Of a stretch of DNA of 64,000 nucleotides, positions 1 to 10,937 are shown one piece after another (the first letter of the stretch is position 1; each line of letters begins with the position of its first letter). This DNA comes from Merluccius polli (taxonomy: Eukaryota > Chordata > Actinopteri > Gadiformes > Merlucciidae). Made by a program: the position numbers and the translations under genes. The DNA is taken from assembly GCA_030340625.1 (NCBI GenBank), contig JAOPHQ010002849.1:101001-165000 (forward strand), read 5' to 3'. Under the pieces are notes generated by a model. That model had not been told where the DNA came from and searched no databases. It was given only the letters and a program-made list of their open reading frames with translations.

Positions 1-729
1 TACATTAAATTTGCAAATAACAAATAGTTTATTTTTATAAAAAGGAAAAGAAAAGGTAAGTCTAAAACTAAAAAGTGAACCTAAATGTTGCATGTGAGAT
101 GCCAACACCAGTGTTTCAAATAGCTATCTCTATACACAACTACATCAATTCACATACTTGGTTGCTTCTTAGGCTTCAAAATCTTACAATAGTTTTGCAA
201 GAGTTAATATTTAGACATGATCCAGAGAGGGGCACATAAAGCACATTTATGAAATCTTGAAATAAATAGTACATATTTATTTGCTTTAAGAAAGCTGACT
301 GATGGTCGATTTTCAAGGCTTTTCAATTACATTAAATTTGCAAATAACAAATGGTTTTAGATTTTAAAACACATGACATTCAAATGCAGATTTCCACACA
401 CACAATAATAATTAACTTTAAATCACATTGGATAAAACAAAAATGCTTGACAGCCCTGAAATTATGGGTTACACGTCCCTAATAAGCCCACCTTTACTGA
501 CGTTTCTAATATCAATTTCTGGTGAAATATTTTTAAAATGTATTTATACTACATACTGTTTTTTTTCTTATGAAATTATTTAAAAAAAGAACACAAATCC
601 TGTAGCAATAAGACAATTAATTAATAATAATAAAAAATCTTCATATCACACTTTGTTCAGCTTCCCACCTGGCCACATGTAGAACCTCACATTGAAGAGC
701 CACAGCAAAGGAGCAAACCTATTTTCTCT
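1..729. other. AT-rich region upstream of the Helentron genes
   Basis: No coding region is supported here. A stretch of about 25 bases at 1-30 (starting tacattaaatttgcaaat) recurs almost exactly at 327-356, so there is a direct repeat 326 bp apart. The segment may be the 5' non-coding part of the Helentron that follows or flanking sequence. No Helentron 5' end could be placed. Confidence 0.4.
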
Positions 730-1869
730 GTGAGGGCGTCCCACAGTCAGAGTGATCACAGATATCATGTCTTTAGCAGGAATCATCAGTGCACCTGCAT
801 TGCTCTCACATTTCTGGCCTACCACAGCGAGGGATCACAGTTCAACACCGCCAACCTTGACAGAGTGCTCGAGATGGGAGACTCGCTCTATGTTGGGATC
901 AAAAACCAGCTACTGTTGGAGGACCGATTTGTTCACGACCACCTGACTGTTGAGGAAATGCCACAGCAAGTTGTATTGGACAACAATGTCTACAATGTGC
1001 ACCTGTCCTCAGTAAGATGTGGACTCCTGAAGGCCCAAGAAGGAAGACCTGGTGGCTGGTTGCCTCTGGATGAACAGCTTGAGTCTCTGTCAACAGATGT
1101 CACCCATGCTGTCCTGATTGTATCTCCAGAGTGCATTGCATTGTTCCGTGATAGATCAAGACGATACGGAGTCTTCGATTCTCATTCAAGAAATGCAAGA
1201 GGATTGCCCTACCCTGATGGAACTGCTATTATGCTGACTTTCTGCCACCTCAGTGACCTTACCAACCATCTGTACAGGCTGTTTAACAATCGTGGTACCC
1301 ATGCCAGCTACGAGTTTGTGCCAGTTTCTTTTCATAGCGTTGACAAATCCAGTGAATGTCATGGACGACCAGATGATGTGGAGAACACACAAAGTCCTCC
1401 TGCTGTACCACCACCAGAAAGTTGTGTCACAAAACAACTTATAGAGAGCAACGTGGAGGTACTTGAACTAGAAACCATGGCAAAGACCCAAGAAACCAAG
1501 TCAGATGACACTTCAGATGTCTCACAACGACAAGATGATGTGGAATTCCAGGATGCAGTTGAAAAGTTTTCCAAACTGAGCAAGGAAAGGCGACGTAAAG
1601 CTTTGCGAAAAACAACTACAAACACAAAGTCGGTGGACAAATCTACATCTGCGCAGGAAACCAATTCAAGGAACAAATATGAAAAAAGGAAATATGCCCA
1701 CTGTTCAGACTTCCGGATGAAAAGACTGAAGGCTATGAAAATGAAATATGTGCAGGACAGTCAGCACCGTCAGCAAAAGCTGTTGTCTGCTGCTGATCCC
1801 TGTCTTCGACCCAAAAAGAAACTGTACCGTCTCAGAAGATACAAGACAGATCTGGATTTTCAGACTTGA
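730..1869 (+). CDS. Helentron ORF: herpes-tegument-like (M48/C76-type) cysteine protease domain
   Basis: This 379-codon frame begins the Helentron coding region. Residues 1-185 resemble the deubiquitinase-like cysteine protease fold of herpesvirus large tegument proteins, which is known to occur in fish Helentron-type elements. A candidate catalytic Cys lies in NHQCTCIALTF (C21 or C23), and the partner Asp/His lie in GVFDSHSRN (D150, H152). The C-terminal half is low-complexity and Lys/Arg-rich and leads into the basic repeat region. The stop at 1867-1869 is in the same frame as the next ORF at 1882, so it may be a mutation that split one longer protein. The domain assignment is from motif pattern; an OTU-like protease is the alternative. 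Confidence 0.6.
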   Translation: MRASHSQSDHRYHVFSRNHQCTCIALTFLAYHSEGSQFNTANLDRVLEMGDSLYVGIKNQLLLEDRFVHDHLTVEEMPQQVVLDNNVYNVHLSSVRCGLLKAQEGRPGGWLPLDEQLESLSTDVTHAVLIVSPECIALFRDRSRRYGVFDSHSRNARGLPYPDGTAIMLTFCHLSDLTNHLYRLFNNRGTHASYEFVPVSFHSVDKSSECHGRPDDVENTQSPPAVPPPESCVTKQLIESNVEVLELETMAKTQETKSDDTSDVSQRQDDVEFQDAVEKFSKLSKERRRKALRKTTTNTKSVDKSTSAQETNSRNKYEKRKYAHCSDFRMKRLKAMKMKYVQDSQHRQQKLLSAADPCLRPKKKLYRLRRYKTDLDFQT

Positions 1870-1881
1870 CTGAAAAAATAC

Positions 1882-2562
1882 ATGGCCCGGAGATATAATG
1901 CACATTCTGATGTCAGACAGAAGAAGAAGGCATATGTCACATCAAGGTATGCATGGAACCAGGACTACAGGGAAAAACAGAAAATGTTTATCACATCAAG
2001 GTATGCATGCGACCAGGACTACAGGGAGAAACAGAAAATGCGTATCACATCAAGGTATGCATGCGACCAGGACTACAGGGAAAAACAGAAAATGCGTATC
2101 ACATCAAGGTATGCATGCGACCAGGACTACAGGGACAAACAGAAAATGCGTATCACATCAAGGTATGCATGCGACCAGGACTACAGGGAAAAACAGAAAA
2201 CGCGTATCACATCAAGGTATGCGTGTGACCAGGAGTACAAGCAAATGCAAAAACAAAGTGTTCAAATCAGGTACAACAATGACCCAGCCTTCAGGCTGCA
2301 GCACATCCAGCGCTGTATCCAGCAGAAAAAGTACACGTTCACTACAAACACTGCACTCCATATACGCCACAAATTGGGCCGTGCACTCAGGATAAAGAAG
2401 AAATACAGACAGATTGTAATCAACTGCCACCAAACTCCAGCACCCAAAGATCAACCACAGCCTGTGATCAATCCTGTGATGGAGGCTGCAATATCTTCAT
2501 TCCGGGAAAAGACTAAGCAAGGACCCACCTATGTCTGTACAGTGTGCCACAGGATTTCCTAA
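1882..2562 (+). pseudogene. Helentron Rep/helicase N-terminal basic-repeat region
   Basis: The frame continues from the preceding ORF after a stop. It encodes about six copies of an 18-residue unit with the core ITSRYACDQDYREKQK, then a basic region ending in a CTVC motif. Helitron replicases commonly carry Lys/Arg-rich tandem repeats (Y..D..YR..K) before the DUF6570-like region, so this is the N-terminal part of the replicase. The open frame ends at 2562, but the homologous protein continues in frame 2 from about 2555, indicating a frameshift in the middle of the Cys-containing segment. Confidence 0.6.
1929..2252 (+). repeat. 54-bp in-frame coding minisatellite (about 6 units)
   Basis: The unit atcacatcaaggtatgcatg... 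repeats every 54 bp, so every copy keeps the reading frame and encodes an 18-residue repeat. Inner copies differ by only one or two bases. The first copy (Trp and Asn in place of Cys and Asp) and the last are more diverged, as expected for an array growing from its centre. Confidence 0.9.
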
Positions 2563-2926
2563 CCAGGTAATGCGATGCAACAGGACAAAGTATGTCGAAA
2601 ACATTGATGTGGCTGCTGCTTGCTTAACTGGTAAGTATGTTCATGTATGTGACATGGGATGCTCGTCCACCTGTACCATGCCACATGAAAGAATGCAGGA
2701 GTGGATCTGCTACACCTGTGATGACCACCTGAGAAGAGGAAACCTGCCATCTATTGCAGCTGCAAATAAATTGGAGCTGGCACCAATTCCTTCAGAACTG
2801 GCTGAACTGAATGTGCTCGAGAGACAGCTGATTGCAAAGATCTTGCCTTTCGCCAAAATCGTTGCATTGCCAAAAGGACAGCAAAGAGCAGTACACGGTG
2901 CTGTCATGTGTGTGCCATCTGATTAG
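2531..2926 (+). pseudogene. Helentron replicase, DUF6570-like segment
   Basis: This frame-2 segment carries the signature EWICYTCDDHLRRG followed by LPSIAAANKLELAPIPSEL and a downstream LERQLIAKILPFAKI block. This is the DUF6570 region found between the repeats and the Rep domain in Helitron-family replicases. The cysteines at CDMGCSSTC and CYTC suggest a small zinc-binding unit. It ends in TAG at 2924-2926, immediately before the next ATG, in the same frame as the Rep segment. The stop is probably a mutation or marks a small deletion, since sequence usually found between the two domains is short or missing here. Confidence 0.65.
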
Positions 2927-3979
2927 ATGAGGTCAGGAAACAAAAACTGTCACCGAGTCTGCGTTGACACCCGCTTTGCAAGCAACCAGTGTTACCTGTT
3001 CTTCTCGCAGTTTGTGACAGAAACACACATCGCTACAAACAGCATGTCAATCCAAATGCGCAAAGGCAAACCGATGACCAGAGACGGACGCAAAATCTCC
3101 AGCAAGATGCTTCAGGACAAACAAGAGGTGGAAAAACTCATAACAAACAAGGACGCAACACGCTTCATGCAACCTCTGCGAGGAACTCCAGCATACTGGG
3201 AAAAAACACTGAAAGACCTGAATGCTATGGTCAGGCAGTTGGGAAAGCCCACATTCTTCCTCACATTTTCTGCGGCTGAAATGAGATGGCCTGAGGTCAT
3301 AGAGGCAGTAAAAGCTCAACAAGGAGAACAAGTTGACGTTTCACAGCTCGACTGGAATGCCAAATGCGAGATACTTCGCAGCAACCCTGTGACTCTTATG
3401 CGGCTGTTTGAGAAAAGAGTTGACGCGCTGATGACCGATCTGATACTGTCACCTGCTCAGCCCATTGGAGAAGTAGAGGACTACTTCTATCAAGTGGAGT
3501 TTCAAGCCAGAGGTAGTCCTCACATTCACTTGCTGGTTTGGATCAAAGATGCACCTGAGTTTGGAGATGATGACGACGACAAAATAATCAAGTTCATCGA
3601 CCAGTACATAACGTGCCAGATGCCAGACCCAAATGCAGACCCGGAGCTCCACAAGATTGTGTCTGAGGTTCAAGTCCACAGCAGGAACCATTCAAAATCC
3701 TGCAAGAAAGGTAATGTATTGTGCCGATTCGGGTTTCCAAAACTTCCCATGGACAAGACAATCATCACCTCTCCAATAGTTGATGACGATGACGATGATG
3801 ACCAGCAACAGAAAAGTGGCCAAAAAACCAGTCGCAAAGAAAAAAAGGGAAAACGAAAGAACAGAGCCCTTCGGATTAGACAAAAGAACGCCAAGGACAA
3901 GCTACAAATGCTGAGGAATTTCATTAGTGACCCAAATGCCTTATTCAACAACTTGTCTGAGCTGCAACCTCTCCTATGA
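2927..3979 (+). pseudogene. Helentron replicase, Rep (HUH nuclease) N-terminal domain
   Basis: This is the Helitron-like N-terminal/Rep domain, the single-strand endonuclease that starts rolling-circle transposition. Recognisable blocks are RFMQPLRGTPAYWEK (about residues 84-98), QLGKPTFFLTFSAAEMRWPE, and the metal-binding HUH motif in QARGSPHIHLLVW (H199, H201). The acidic run DDDDD near residue 290 and the basic tail are low-complexity. The domain leaves this frame near 3957, where frame 3 takes over with the LSYEEYRKHV block, so a frameshift separates the HUH motif from the catalytic tyrosines. Confidence 0.8.
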
Positions 3980-4363
3980 GGAATACAGGAAACATGTCAA
4001 CAATTTAACAATGACCAATGTCATTGTGCTGAAACGTCATCCAAAGGACTGCTGGGTAAATGGATACAATGCAGATTTGCTGAGAGCATGGAACGCAAAC
4101 ATGGACATCCAATTCGTGCTGGACGAGTACAGCTGTCTTATGTACATATGTCGTATGTGTCCAAGCCGGAACATGAGATGACCCAGTTCCTGGATCAAGT
4201 CATTCGTGATGTGAAGAAAACGGACGTCAACGAGAAAGATGAAATGAAGCACATAATGCAGGCATACACGAAACACAGAGGTCAGCGCTCAAGAGTCTGT
4301 GGCACGGACATGCAGCTTGCTACTCAAAAAGTGCTCGCGAAATGTGGTGTTCATTCAGACTGA
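3927..4363 (+). pseudogene. Helentron Rep, tyrosine region, split by two frameshifts
   Basis: Frame 3 (3957 to about 4150) reads through a Rep block that includes RHPKDCWVNGYNADLLRAW and the candidate catalytic tyrosines in DEYSCLMYIC. The homologous protein then continues in frame 2 (YVSKPEHEMTQFL, from about 4152) up to about 4340. The frame change at about 4150 falls inside the tyrosine motif. Whatever else is damaged, this copy could not make an active Rep nuclease. A further frame change occurs at 4340-4370. Confidence 0.65.
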
Positions 4364-4814
4364 TGACAACGCGGTGAAGATGAGTCTTCCTATGAGCAGA
4401 TTGAAGGACGTTTCACCGGATTCAGAACAAGTGTGGATGTCAGGCCTACCAGAGAAATATGCAGAAAGGCCCGAAACACCTGAATACGAACGCTTGTGCT
4501 TGGCTGACTTTGCATCTCAATACAGGACTGTCTATGGAACACAATCCAAAGGAAAAAATGCAGTTCCCCTTTTGAATGACAAAGGACACATTCAAAAAAG
4601 AACTGTAGGAAAGCCGGCCATCATTAGATTTCCCCGCTTCTCAAAAGAGAAAGATCCAGAAAGGTTCTACGGACGACTGCTCAAACTGTACTTCCCACAC
4701 AGATCAAATGATGACCTGAAAAGCAAGGAATGCCCCACATACGAACAGTTTTACAAATGTGGTCATAAGTGGGGATATGAGGTACGTCCTCTGGTTGACG
4801 CCAAGAAGAAGTAG
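4299..4814 (+). pseudogene. Helentron replicase, Rep-helicase linker
   Basis: This frame-3 segment contains the conserved SLPMSRL motif that follows the Rep domain in Helitron replicases, then a basic segment ending near YEQFYKCGHKWGYEV. A TAG at 4812-4814 interrupts it. Codons matching the family continue in the same frame to about 4910 (reading through NSFAPEW), after which the protein shifts to frame 2. The stop and shift are separate lesions. Confidence 0.55.
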
Positions 4815-4906
4815 TATGAAGGACATGGCAAAAGAATTGAGAAGGCACTGGAAAAAATTCAACAGGAAGGCCTGGTCATTTATGCGTGGAACAGCTTTGC
4901 ACCTGA

Positions 4907-7204
4907 GTGGATCGTCTGGAATGCATCAACCAACAAGAACACATAAACCCCAATGAGGAGAACGAGATGGACAACGTACCAGACTTCGCAGTGGATCGTA
5001 CCAGCAGTATGGCTGTACCAGCAATAGAAGCACCAAAGCTGAGCCCGGACTTTGTGAGGAAGCTATACCGAAGCCTCAACGAGACACAGGCATCTATCTT
5101 TTACACTGTGCGTGACTGGTGCCGCAAACGTGTCTGGGGTCACAATCCTGACCAATTCTTTTACTTTGTCAGTGGTGGAGCTGGTTGTGAAAAGTCCCAT
5201 GTAATCAAATGCATACATGAGGAGGCAACCAAGATTCTGCGGCAACTCCCAAGATTCCGCGACCAAGGAGACATGTCCACGCCTGCAGTGCTACTGACTG
5301 CATTTACTGGCACTGCAGCCTTCAACATCTCTGGCAAGACCTTGCATTCAATGCTAAAATTGCCAAGAAGTTTGAAACCACCATATCTGGGACTTGGAAA
5401 TGCACTGGACGAAATGAGAGCAATATTGTCCGATGCAGAAATTCTGATAATAGATGAAATCACAATGGTTTCAAAGGAGTTATTTGCCTACGTCCACTGG
5501 AGATTTCAACAAATCAAAGGCAACAAGAAACCCTTCGGAGGCATGTCGGTCTTGGCAGTAGGAGACTTTTACCAACTGCCACCACTTGGCAAAGCTAAAC
5601 CACTTTGCGTGTATGAGGAGGGCGTGCTCGACGTTTGGAAAGACAACTTCCAAATGGTCAACCTGACACAGATCATGCGGCAGAGAGATGATCTTGTTTT
5701 TGCAGAGCTTCTTAACAGGTTGCGGGTGAAGACGAAGACAGACACACTCAGAGACGAGGACAGAGCTTTACTCACCCAGAGTGTGATCGACGTCAAGGAT
5801 TGTCCACTCGATGCCCTGCATATCTTTGCAACAAACAAAGAGGTTGATGAGCACAATCGAAAAACTGTAGCAGCTCTCCATACCGATTTTGTCAACGTTA
5901 AGGCACAGGACTACACTAAAGACCCCACCACAGGTGAAATGATCCAAACAGGAGGCTTCACAGGGATGAAAAGAGATCTCCCTGACTGCATACAAGCTGC
6001 ACACGGAGTTCGCATAATGATACTCAGGAATCTGGATGTGGAGGACGGACTTGTGAATGGAACATTTGGAACCATTGCCAACATTGTGACAGGCCAGCAA
6101 GACGGAAAAACAACAGTGACAACAATTGGACTTCAACTGGACAATCCAACCGCCGGACAGAGATTTCGTAAGAAGATCCAAGGGCAATCGGATAACCTGG
6201 TCTACATTGAGAGAACTGAGGAGAACATGACCAAAAAAGGGGCCGTTCGAAGGCAGTTCCCAATGAAGTTGGCTTTTGCCTGCACAGCTCACAAAGTGCA
6301 AGGCATGACAATGGAGTCTGCAGTGGTGTCTCTGAAGCGTGTGTTTGAGCCTGGAATGTCGTATGTTGCCCTCAGTAGGACAACCTCACTTCGAGGGCTG
6401 AACATCACGGATTTTGAGAAAAAGAAAATCTACGCTGATCCTGAAATCACAGCTGCAATGGAAAATATGAACCACGCGTCATTCGAGTGCGCAAGACCAC
6501 TCTTGCAGCATGTGAAATTAGCAGAAGGAACAGCACAAAACTTCAAACTTATTCACCACAATGCACAAGGACTTCCATCTCACATCGAGGACCTGAAATG
6601 CCACCATGAACTGGCACTTGCCGATGTGTTGTGCATAACGGAAACGCATCTGTCTGGATCCTTTGTTTCCCCAACGTTCCACTTGGAAGGATACAACATG
6701 TTTGCGCGCAGCAGACAAGTGTCCTACACAAACTTTCCAGACATGGCAACAAAAGATGGTGGCGGAGTTGCAGTGTACTGTAAGAGCCACATTCAGGCAG
6801 AGGCTCAGAGGTACTTTCAAAATGTGACTGATCTCGAGTTTGTAGTCGTCAAACTTGAGGCCCCAGTCAGAGCCGTGATTGCAGCTGTTTACCGACCACC
6901 ACACTTCTGTCTCAAGAAGTTTCTGCCAAACTTGGAAAGCCTCTTGGACTCCTTGGACATGATGAATCACCAGCCAGTCATTGTTAGCGGAGACTTTAAT
7001 GAGGACCTTCTATGCAAAGGGAAAAAGGCAATACAAGAGTTGTTTCAATCAAAAGGATATACACAACTCATCACAGCTGCAACAACGGAAAACAGGACAC
7101 TTCTCGACCACATTTACGTGTCTCAACCACATACCTGCGTCCAATCGGGTGTACTGCAAACGTACTACAGTTATCACAGTCCCGTCTGTGTTTTAACTCT
7201 GTGA
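4907..7204 (+). pseudogene. Helentron PIF1-type helicase fused to EEP (AP-endonuclease-like) domain
   Basis: The longest open stretch of the element has 765 codons. The first 500 or so residues are a superfamily 1B PIF1 helicase: a Walker A position at GGAGCEKSH (90-98), Walker B at IIDE (D183, E184), GDFYQLPP, and the C-terminal motif SYVALSRTTSLRGL. Walker A normally reads GxxGxGKS; here the Gly before Lys is Glu, which should abolish ATP binding. Residues from about 546 are an EEP nuclease: HHNAQGLPSH, ITETHLSG (E579), AAVYRPPHF and SGDFNED (D696), ending in LLDHIYVS and YYSYHSPV. Fusion of the two defines Helentrons. Intact length does not mean function here. Confidence 0.85.
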
Positions 7205-7215
7205 AAACCGAGGAT

Positions 7216-7650
7216 AAGGCAGTTCCATATCTCTTAGAGTCCGCATGTACGGGGCCTAAGATGGTATTGGTCTGTCCACCAAAAGGATTTCCACAGCTGC
7301 AACAACGGAAAACAGGAAACCAAACGTATGCAAGGCAGTTCCACATCTCTTAGAGTCCGCATGTACGGGGCCTAAGATGGTATTGGTCTGTCCACCAAAA
7401 GGATTTCCACAGCTGCAACAACGGAAAACAGGAAACCAAACGTATGCAAGGCAGCTCCATATCTCTTAGAGTCCGCATGTACGGGGCCTAAGATGGTATT
7501 GGTCTGTCCATCAAAAGGATTTCCAGAGCTTATCACAGCTGCACCAATGGAAAACGGGAAACTTCTCGCCCACATTTACCAGCAAGGCAGTTCGTTATCT
7601 CTTAGAGTCCACATAAATGGGGCCTAAGGTGGTATTGTTCTGTCCATCAC
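7216..7650 (+). repeat. 116-bp tandem array at the Helentron 3' end
   Basis: Four units start with aaggcagttcc at 7216, 7332, 7448 and 7584 (spacings 116, 116, 136). Each carries the phrase tccgcatgtacggggcctaag or a variant. Segments between units (cacagctgcaacaacggaaa) match the end of the EEP coding sequence near 7074-7097. The last unit also carries a longer match including cttctcgcccacatttacc. The array therefore grew from a duplication of the last coding bases plus 3' flank. Confidence 0.85.
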
Positions 7651-7690
7651 AATCTCTCTGGGTGCATTTTTTTTCATGTTTATCAATCTT

Positions 7691-9197
7691 CAACATAAAA
7701 CATGCCATTACCTTGACTGCAACGATCTCCTGGGAAGTGATGTCCTGAGAAAAAAATCAAGTAATCCAAGTCCCGCCTACTAAACATTTGAAATAATCCA
7801 TGTCCCGCCTCCTGCTGTCCAATCCACCAATGGCATGCAATGCTGCCCTCAGAAGGTATTAACTAAACTAGGTAATAACTAAAAGTCCACTCTGCACCTT
7901 AGTGGCTTTGCTGGGCTCCTCCGACACAGGACACAGGTAAATGTAGTAGAAAGCAAGTTTATTGGAGAGTTGGCAAAATGTTACAAGCCAGAGCACAAGC
8001 TGTCATGACAGCTTGTTTACATCTCTCTTGAGTGTTTATCCTGTGGGCCTTGATTACACATGCACCACAGGGGTGCAGTCTCACCTAGCCCCAGAGTCTA
8101 ATTATTATGATTCTGGCCAGGTGGGGCTGCTTAAACCAGCTACCAACCACACACCCTCCACATACCCCCAACACCAAATTTTAGGCTGGCCGAAGTCTAC
8201 TCCCCCCCACCCCCCACATCCAAGCAAAAGAGAGAAAAAAACAACTACAAACCTTTGACAGGGTTACCATACCTAACAAAAAACACTCTAAAAAGGGTTG
8301 CTGTACCTAAAATAAAAAAACAACCCCCAAACCTCATTGCCCCCACACTTCCCCAGTGTAACCAGCCAACCCCGCTCCATCCCACAGACTGGAGGCCTGG
8401 GGCTGCTGCCTGGCTGGCTGAGATGTCTCTTCGCTTGGCAGTTGCAGGGATCTTGGACGGGCTGGGAGGAGGCTTGACATCTCGGCCTTAGTGGTAGCTC
8501 CATGGAGGGCCCAGAACAGCCTTCTGTAGGGAAACCCTCCAACAGGGCGACGAGGCACTATCCCCATCTCCATACCAGAGCATACTATGCAGGCTGGCAG
8601 GGGTGCGGCTGGACCTTTGCTGCTCCAGGCTGGTTCCAGGGGCTGCGAGCAGCAGTCGGCTGCTCATGGTGGTTACTATGCTGCCTCCCCTGTCCTCCAC
8701 TGGGCACCACCAGCGACCGATGCTGCCGTTGGGAAAGGGCTGGGAGGTGGGGAAGGGACACAGAAGGGCTGGGCTGTCCGTCAACGTAGTTGGTGGCCCC
8801 CGGTCAGAGAGGCCCCTGACATGTTAATTTTCAGCTTGTTATAGTGAAGGTGTTCTATTTTGAGAATTGGTGGAGGATCAAGTATTGAATTTCGTACTGC
8901 CCTAGGGTGAGAGGTCTAATGCAAGTTTGGTTCCGTATTTGTGTGGTGATCGCGTTGCCGTTGCAGTCGTGAGATGATCGGTCGTGAGTAGAGTTAATAT
9001 AATGGGTGATAGAACAGTTGCTCTGAAAGAAGCCTAAATTATGTCGATGCCAAGGACATGAGGAGACGATGTGTTCAAAGCATTCATAGTTGCCCGTAAT
9101 TAATAATTTAGCAGCGTGTAGGTTGGAGCGTATCCACTTTCACGATGGCTGTTTTCATACAGGGTTTTGGTCGCGATTCAGAGGAGTACTGAGGGTA
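7691..9197. other. Region without supported genes; possible minus-strand LTR remnant
   Basis: No convincing coding region is present. On the minus strand a purine tract (ggatgtggggggtgggggg, about 8200-8220) is followed by sequence with an aataaa signal near 7960 and ends around 7860. That layout would fit a polypurine tract plus an LTR, with unassigned gypsy-like 3' sequence at 8230-8820. No second LTR, duplication or protein motif confirms this. The segment 8830-9197 shows nothing recognisable. Confidence 0.3.
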
Positions 9198-9785
9198 GTT
9201 CAATTCAATTTTATTTGTATAGCGCCAATTCATAACAGAAGTTATCTCAGGGCACTTTTCAAATGGAGCAGGTCTAGACCGAACTCCTAATAACATTTAC
9301 AGAGACCCAACAGTACCACCATGAGCAAGCACTTGGCACGGGGGCAAGGAAAAACTGCCTGTTAAAAGGCAGAAACCTTGGACAGACCCTTCGGCTCTAG
9401 GTGGGTGGTCATCTGCCTTGACCAGTTGGGGTGAGAGAGAGAGAGAGAGAGCAACTACATCAATACACTAATGAACATGATGATGATGACGACAGCAGCA
9501 ATGATGGGGGACAGCAAGCAGCAACAACAGTAACTGTATATATCTGGTAACTGATATTAGCAATGGCAGTCAAGCAGGACCATGGAGGCTCCACCAGGAT
9601 CCATGAGAACCTGCGAGACGAGAAAACACAAGAACTCCGGGGAAGAAGTGTTTTAGTAACATGCATTAATGGGACATGAATGTGTGCACAGAGAGAGAGA
9701 GAGAGACTGCACCATGGGAAATCCCCCGATAGTCTGCCTATAGCAGCATAACTAAGGGATGGTTCAGGACTCACCTGATCCAGCC

Positions 9786-10937
9786 CTAACTATAAGCTTT
9801 ATCAAAGAGGAACGTCTTAAGCCTACTCTTAAATGTGGAGAGGGTGTCTGCCTCCCGAACCACAACTGGAAGCTGGTTCCACTGAAGAGGAGCTTGGTAA
9901 CTGAAGGCTCTGGCTCCTGTTCTACTTTTAGAAGGAACCACCAGTAGCCCTGCATTCAGAGAACGCAGTGTTCTAGTGGGGTAGTAGGGTACTATGAGCT
10001 CTTTGCGATATGAAGGGGCCTGCCCATGAAGAGTTTTATAGGTGAGGAGGAGGAGTTTAAATTCTATTCTAAATTTTACAGGGAGCCAATGCAGAGAAGC
10101 TAGTACAGGAGAGATGTGATCTCTTTTCCTAGTTCCTGTCAGTACTCGTGCTGCAGCGTTTTGAATTAATTGGAGTGTCTTAATGGACTTATTAGGACAA
10201 CCTGATAATAAAGAGTTGCAGTAATCCAGCCTTGAGGTAACAAATGCATGGATTAGTTTTTCTGCATCTGTCTTTGATAGGATGCGTCTGATTTTTGTAA
10301 TATTACGTAAATGAAAAAAGGCAGTCCTAGAGGTCTGCTTTATGTGGGAATTAAATGACAGATCCTGATCAAAGATAACTCCAAGATTCCTGACAGTGGT
10401 GCTAGAGGCCAAAGTAATGCCATCTAGATTAGCTATATCTGTAGACATTGAGTCTCTAAGGTTTTTGGGGCCAAGTACAAGAATTTCGGTTTTCTCTGAG
10501 TTTAACATCAGAAAATTGCAGCTCATCCAGGATTTTATGTCTTTAAGACATGTTTGTAATTTAGATAATTGATTAATTTCATCGGGTTTGATCGATAGAT
10601 ATAACTGCGTATCATCTGCATAACAATTAAAGTTAATGGAGTGATTTCTAATAATATTGCCTAAAGGGAGCATATATAAAGTAAATAGTATTGGTCCAAG
10701 TACAGAACCGTGTGGAACTCCATGACTAACTGTAGTATTTATTGAAGATTCATCATTCACATGTACAAACTGTGAACAATCTGATAGATAGGACCTAAAC
10801 CAGCTTAGTGCGGTTCCTTTAATGCCAATTTGATGCTCGAGTCTCTGTAAAAGAATATTATGATCAATGGTGTCAAAGGCAGCACTAAGATCTAATAATA
10901 CAAGTACAGAGACAAGTCCATTGTCAGAAGCAATCAA
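9786..10937 (-). pseudogene. L2 LINE reverse transcriptase, C-terminal two thirds
   Basis: This 383-codon frame covers RT motifs A to E and the thumb. Motif A is VLLDLSAAFDTIDH, motif B is HGVPHGSVLGPILF (the usual Gln is His), and motif C is CYADDTQLYL with the two catalytic Asp. Downstream blocks SRLDYCNSLLSG, IQNAAARVLTGTRKRDHISP and LASLHWLPV are characteristic of L2/CR1 elements. The stop is in the expected place after FKSRLKTFLFDKAYS. The N-terminal RT part lies in another frame. Confidence 0.9.

Larger units (their letters stand above)
640..7690 (+). mobile_element. Helentron (Helitron2-like) rolling-circle transposon, degenerate
   Basis: Domains on the plus strand run in the order cysteine protease-like, basic repeats, DUF6570-like, Rep with an HUH motif, PIF1-type helicase, and endonuclease/exonuclease/phosphatase (EEP) domain. 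A C-terminal EEP domain after the helicase is the hallmark of the Helentron/Helitron2 branch as opposed to canonical Helitrons. The coding region is broken by two in-frame stops (1867, 2924), a further stop at 4812 and about five frameshifts, so this copy is not functional. A 116-bp tandem array follows the last stop. Both outer limits are estimates. Confidence 0.85.

Noticed and set aside
5768..6301. Minus-strand 177-codon frame inside the Helentron helicase
   Set aside because: Shadow of the helicase on the opposite strand.
8255..8844. Overlapping frames at 8.2-8.8 kb as a host exon or integrase tail
   Set aside because: Several frames on both strands are equally open in GC-rich sequence, with no splice pattern or motif. 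Left as unassigned, possibly part of an LTR element.
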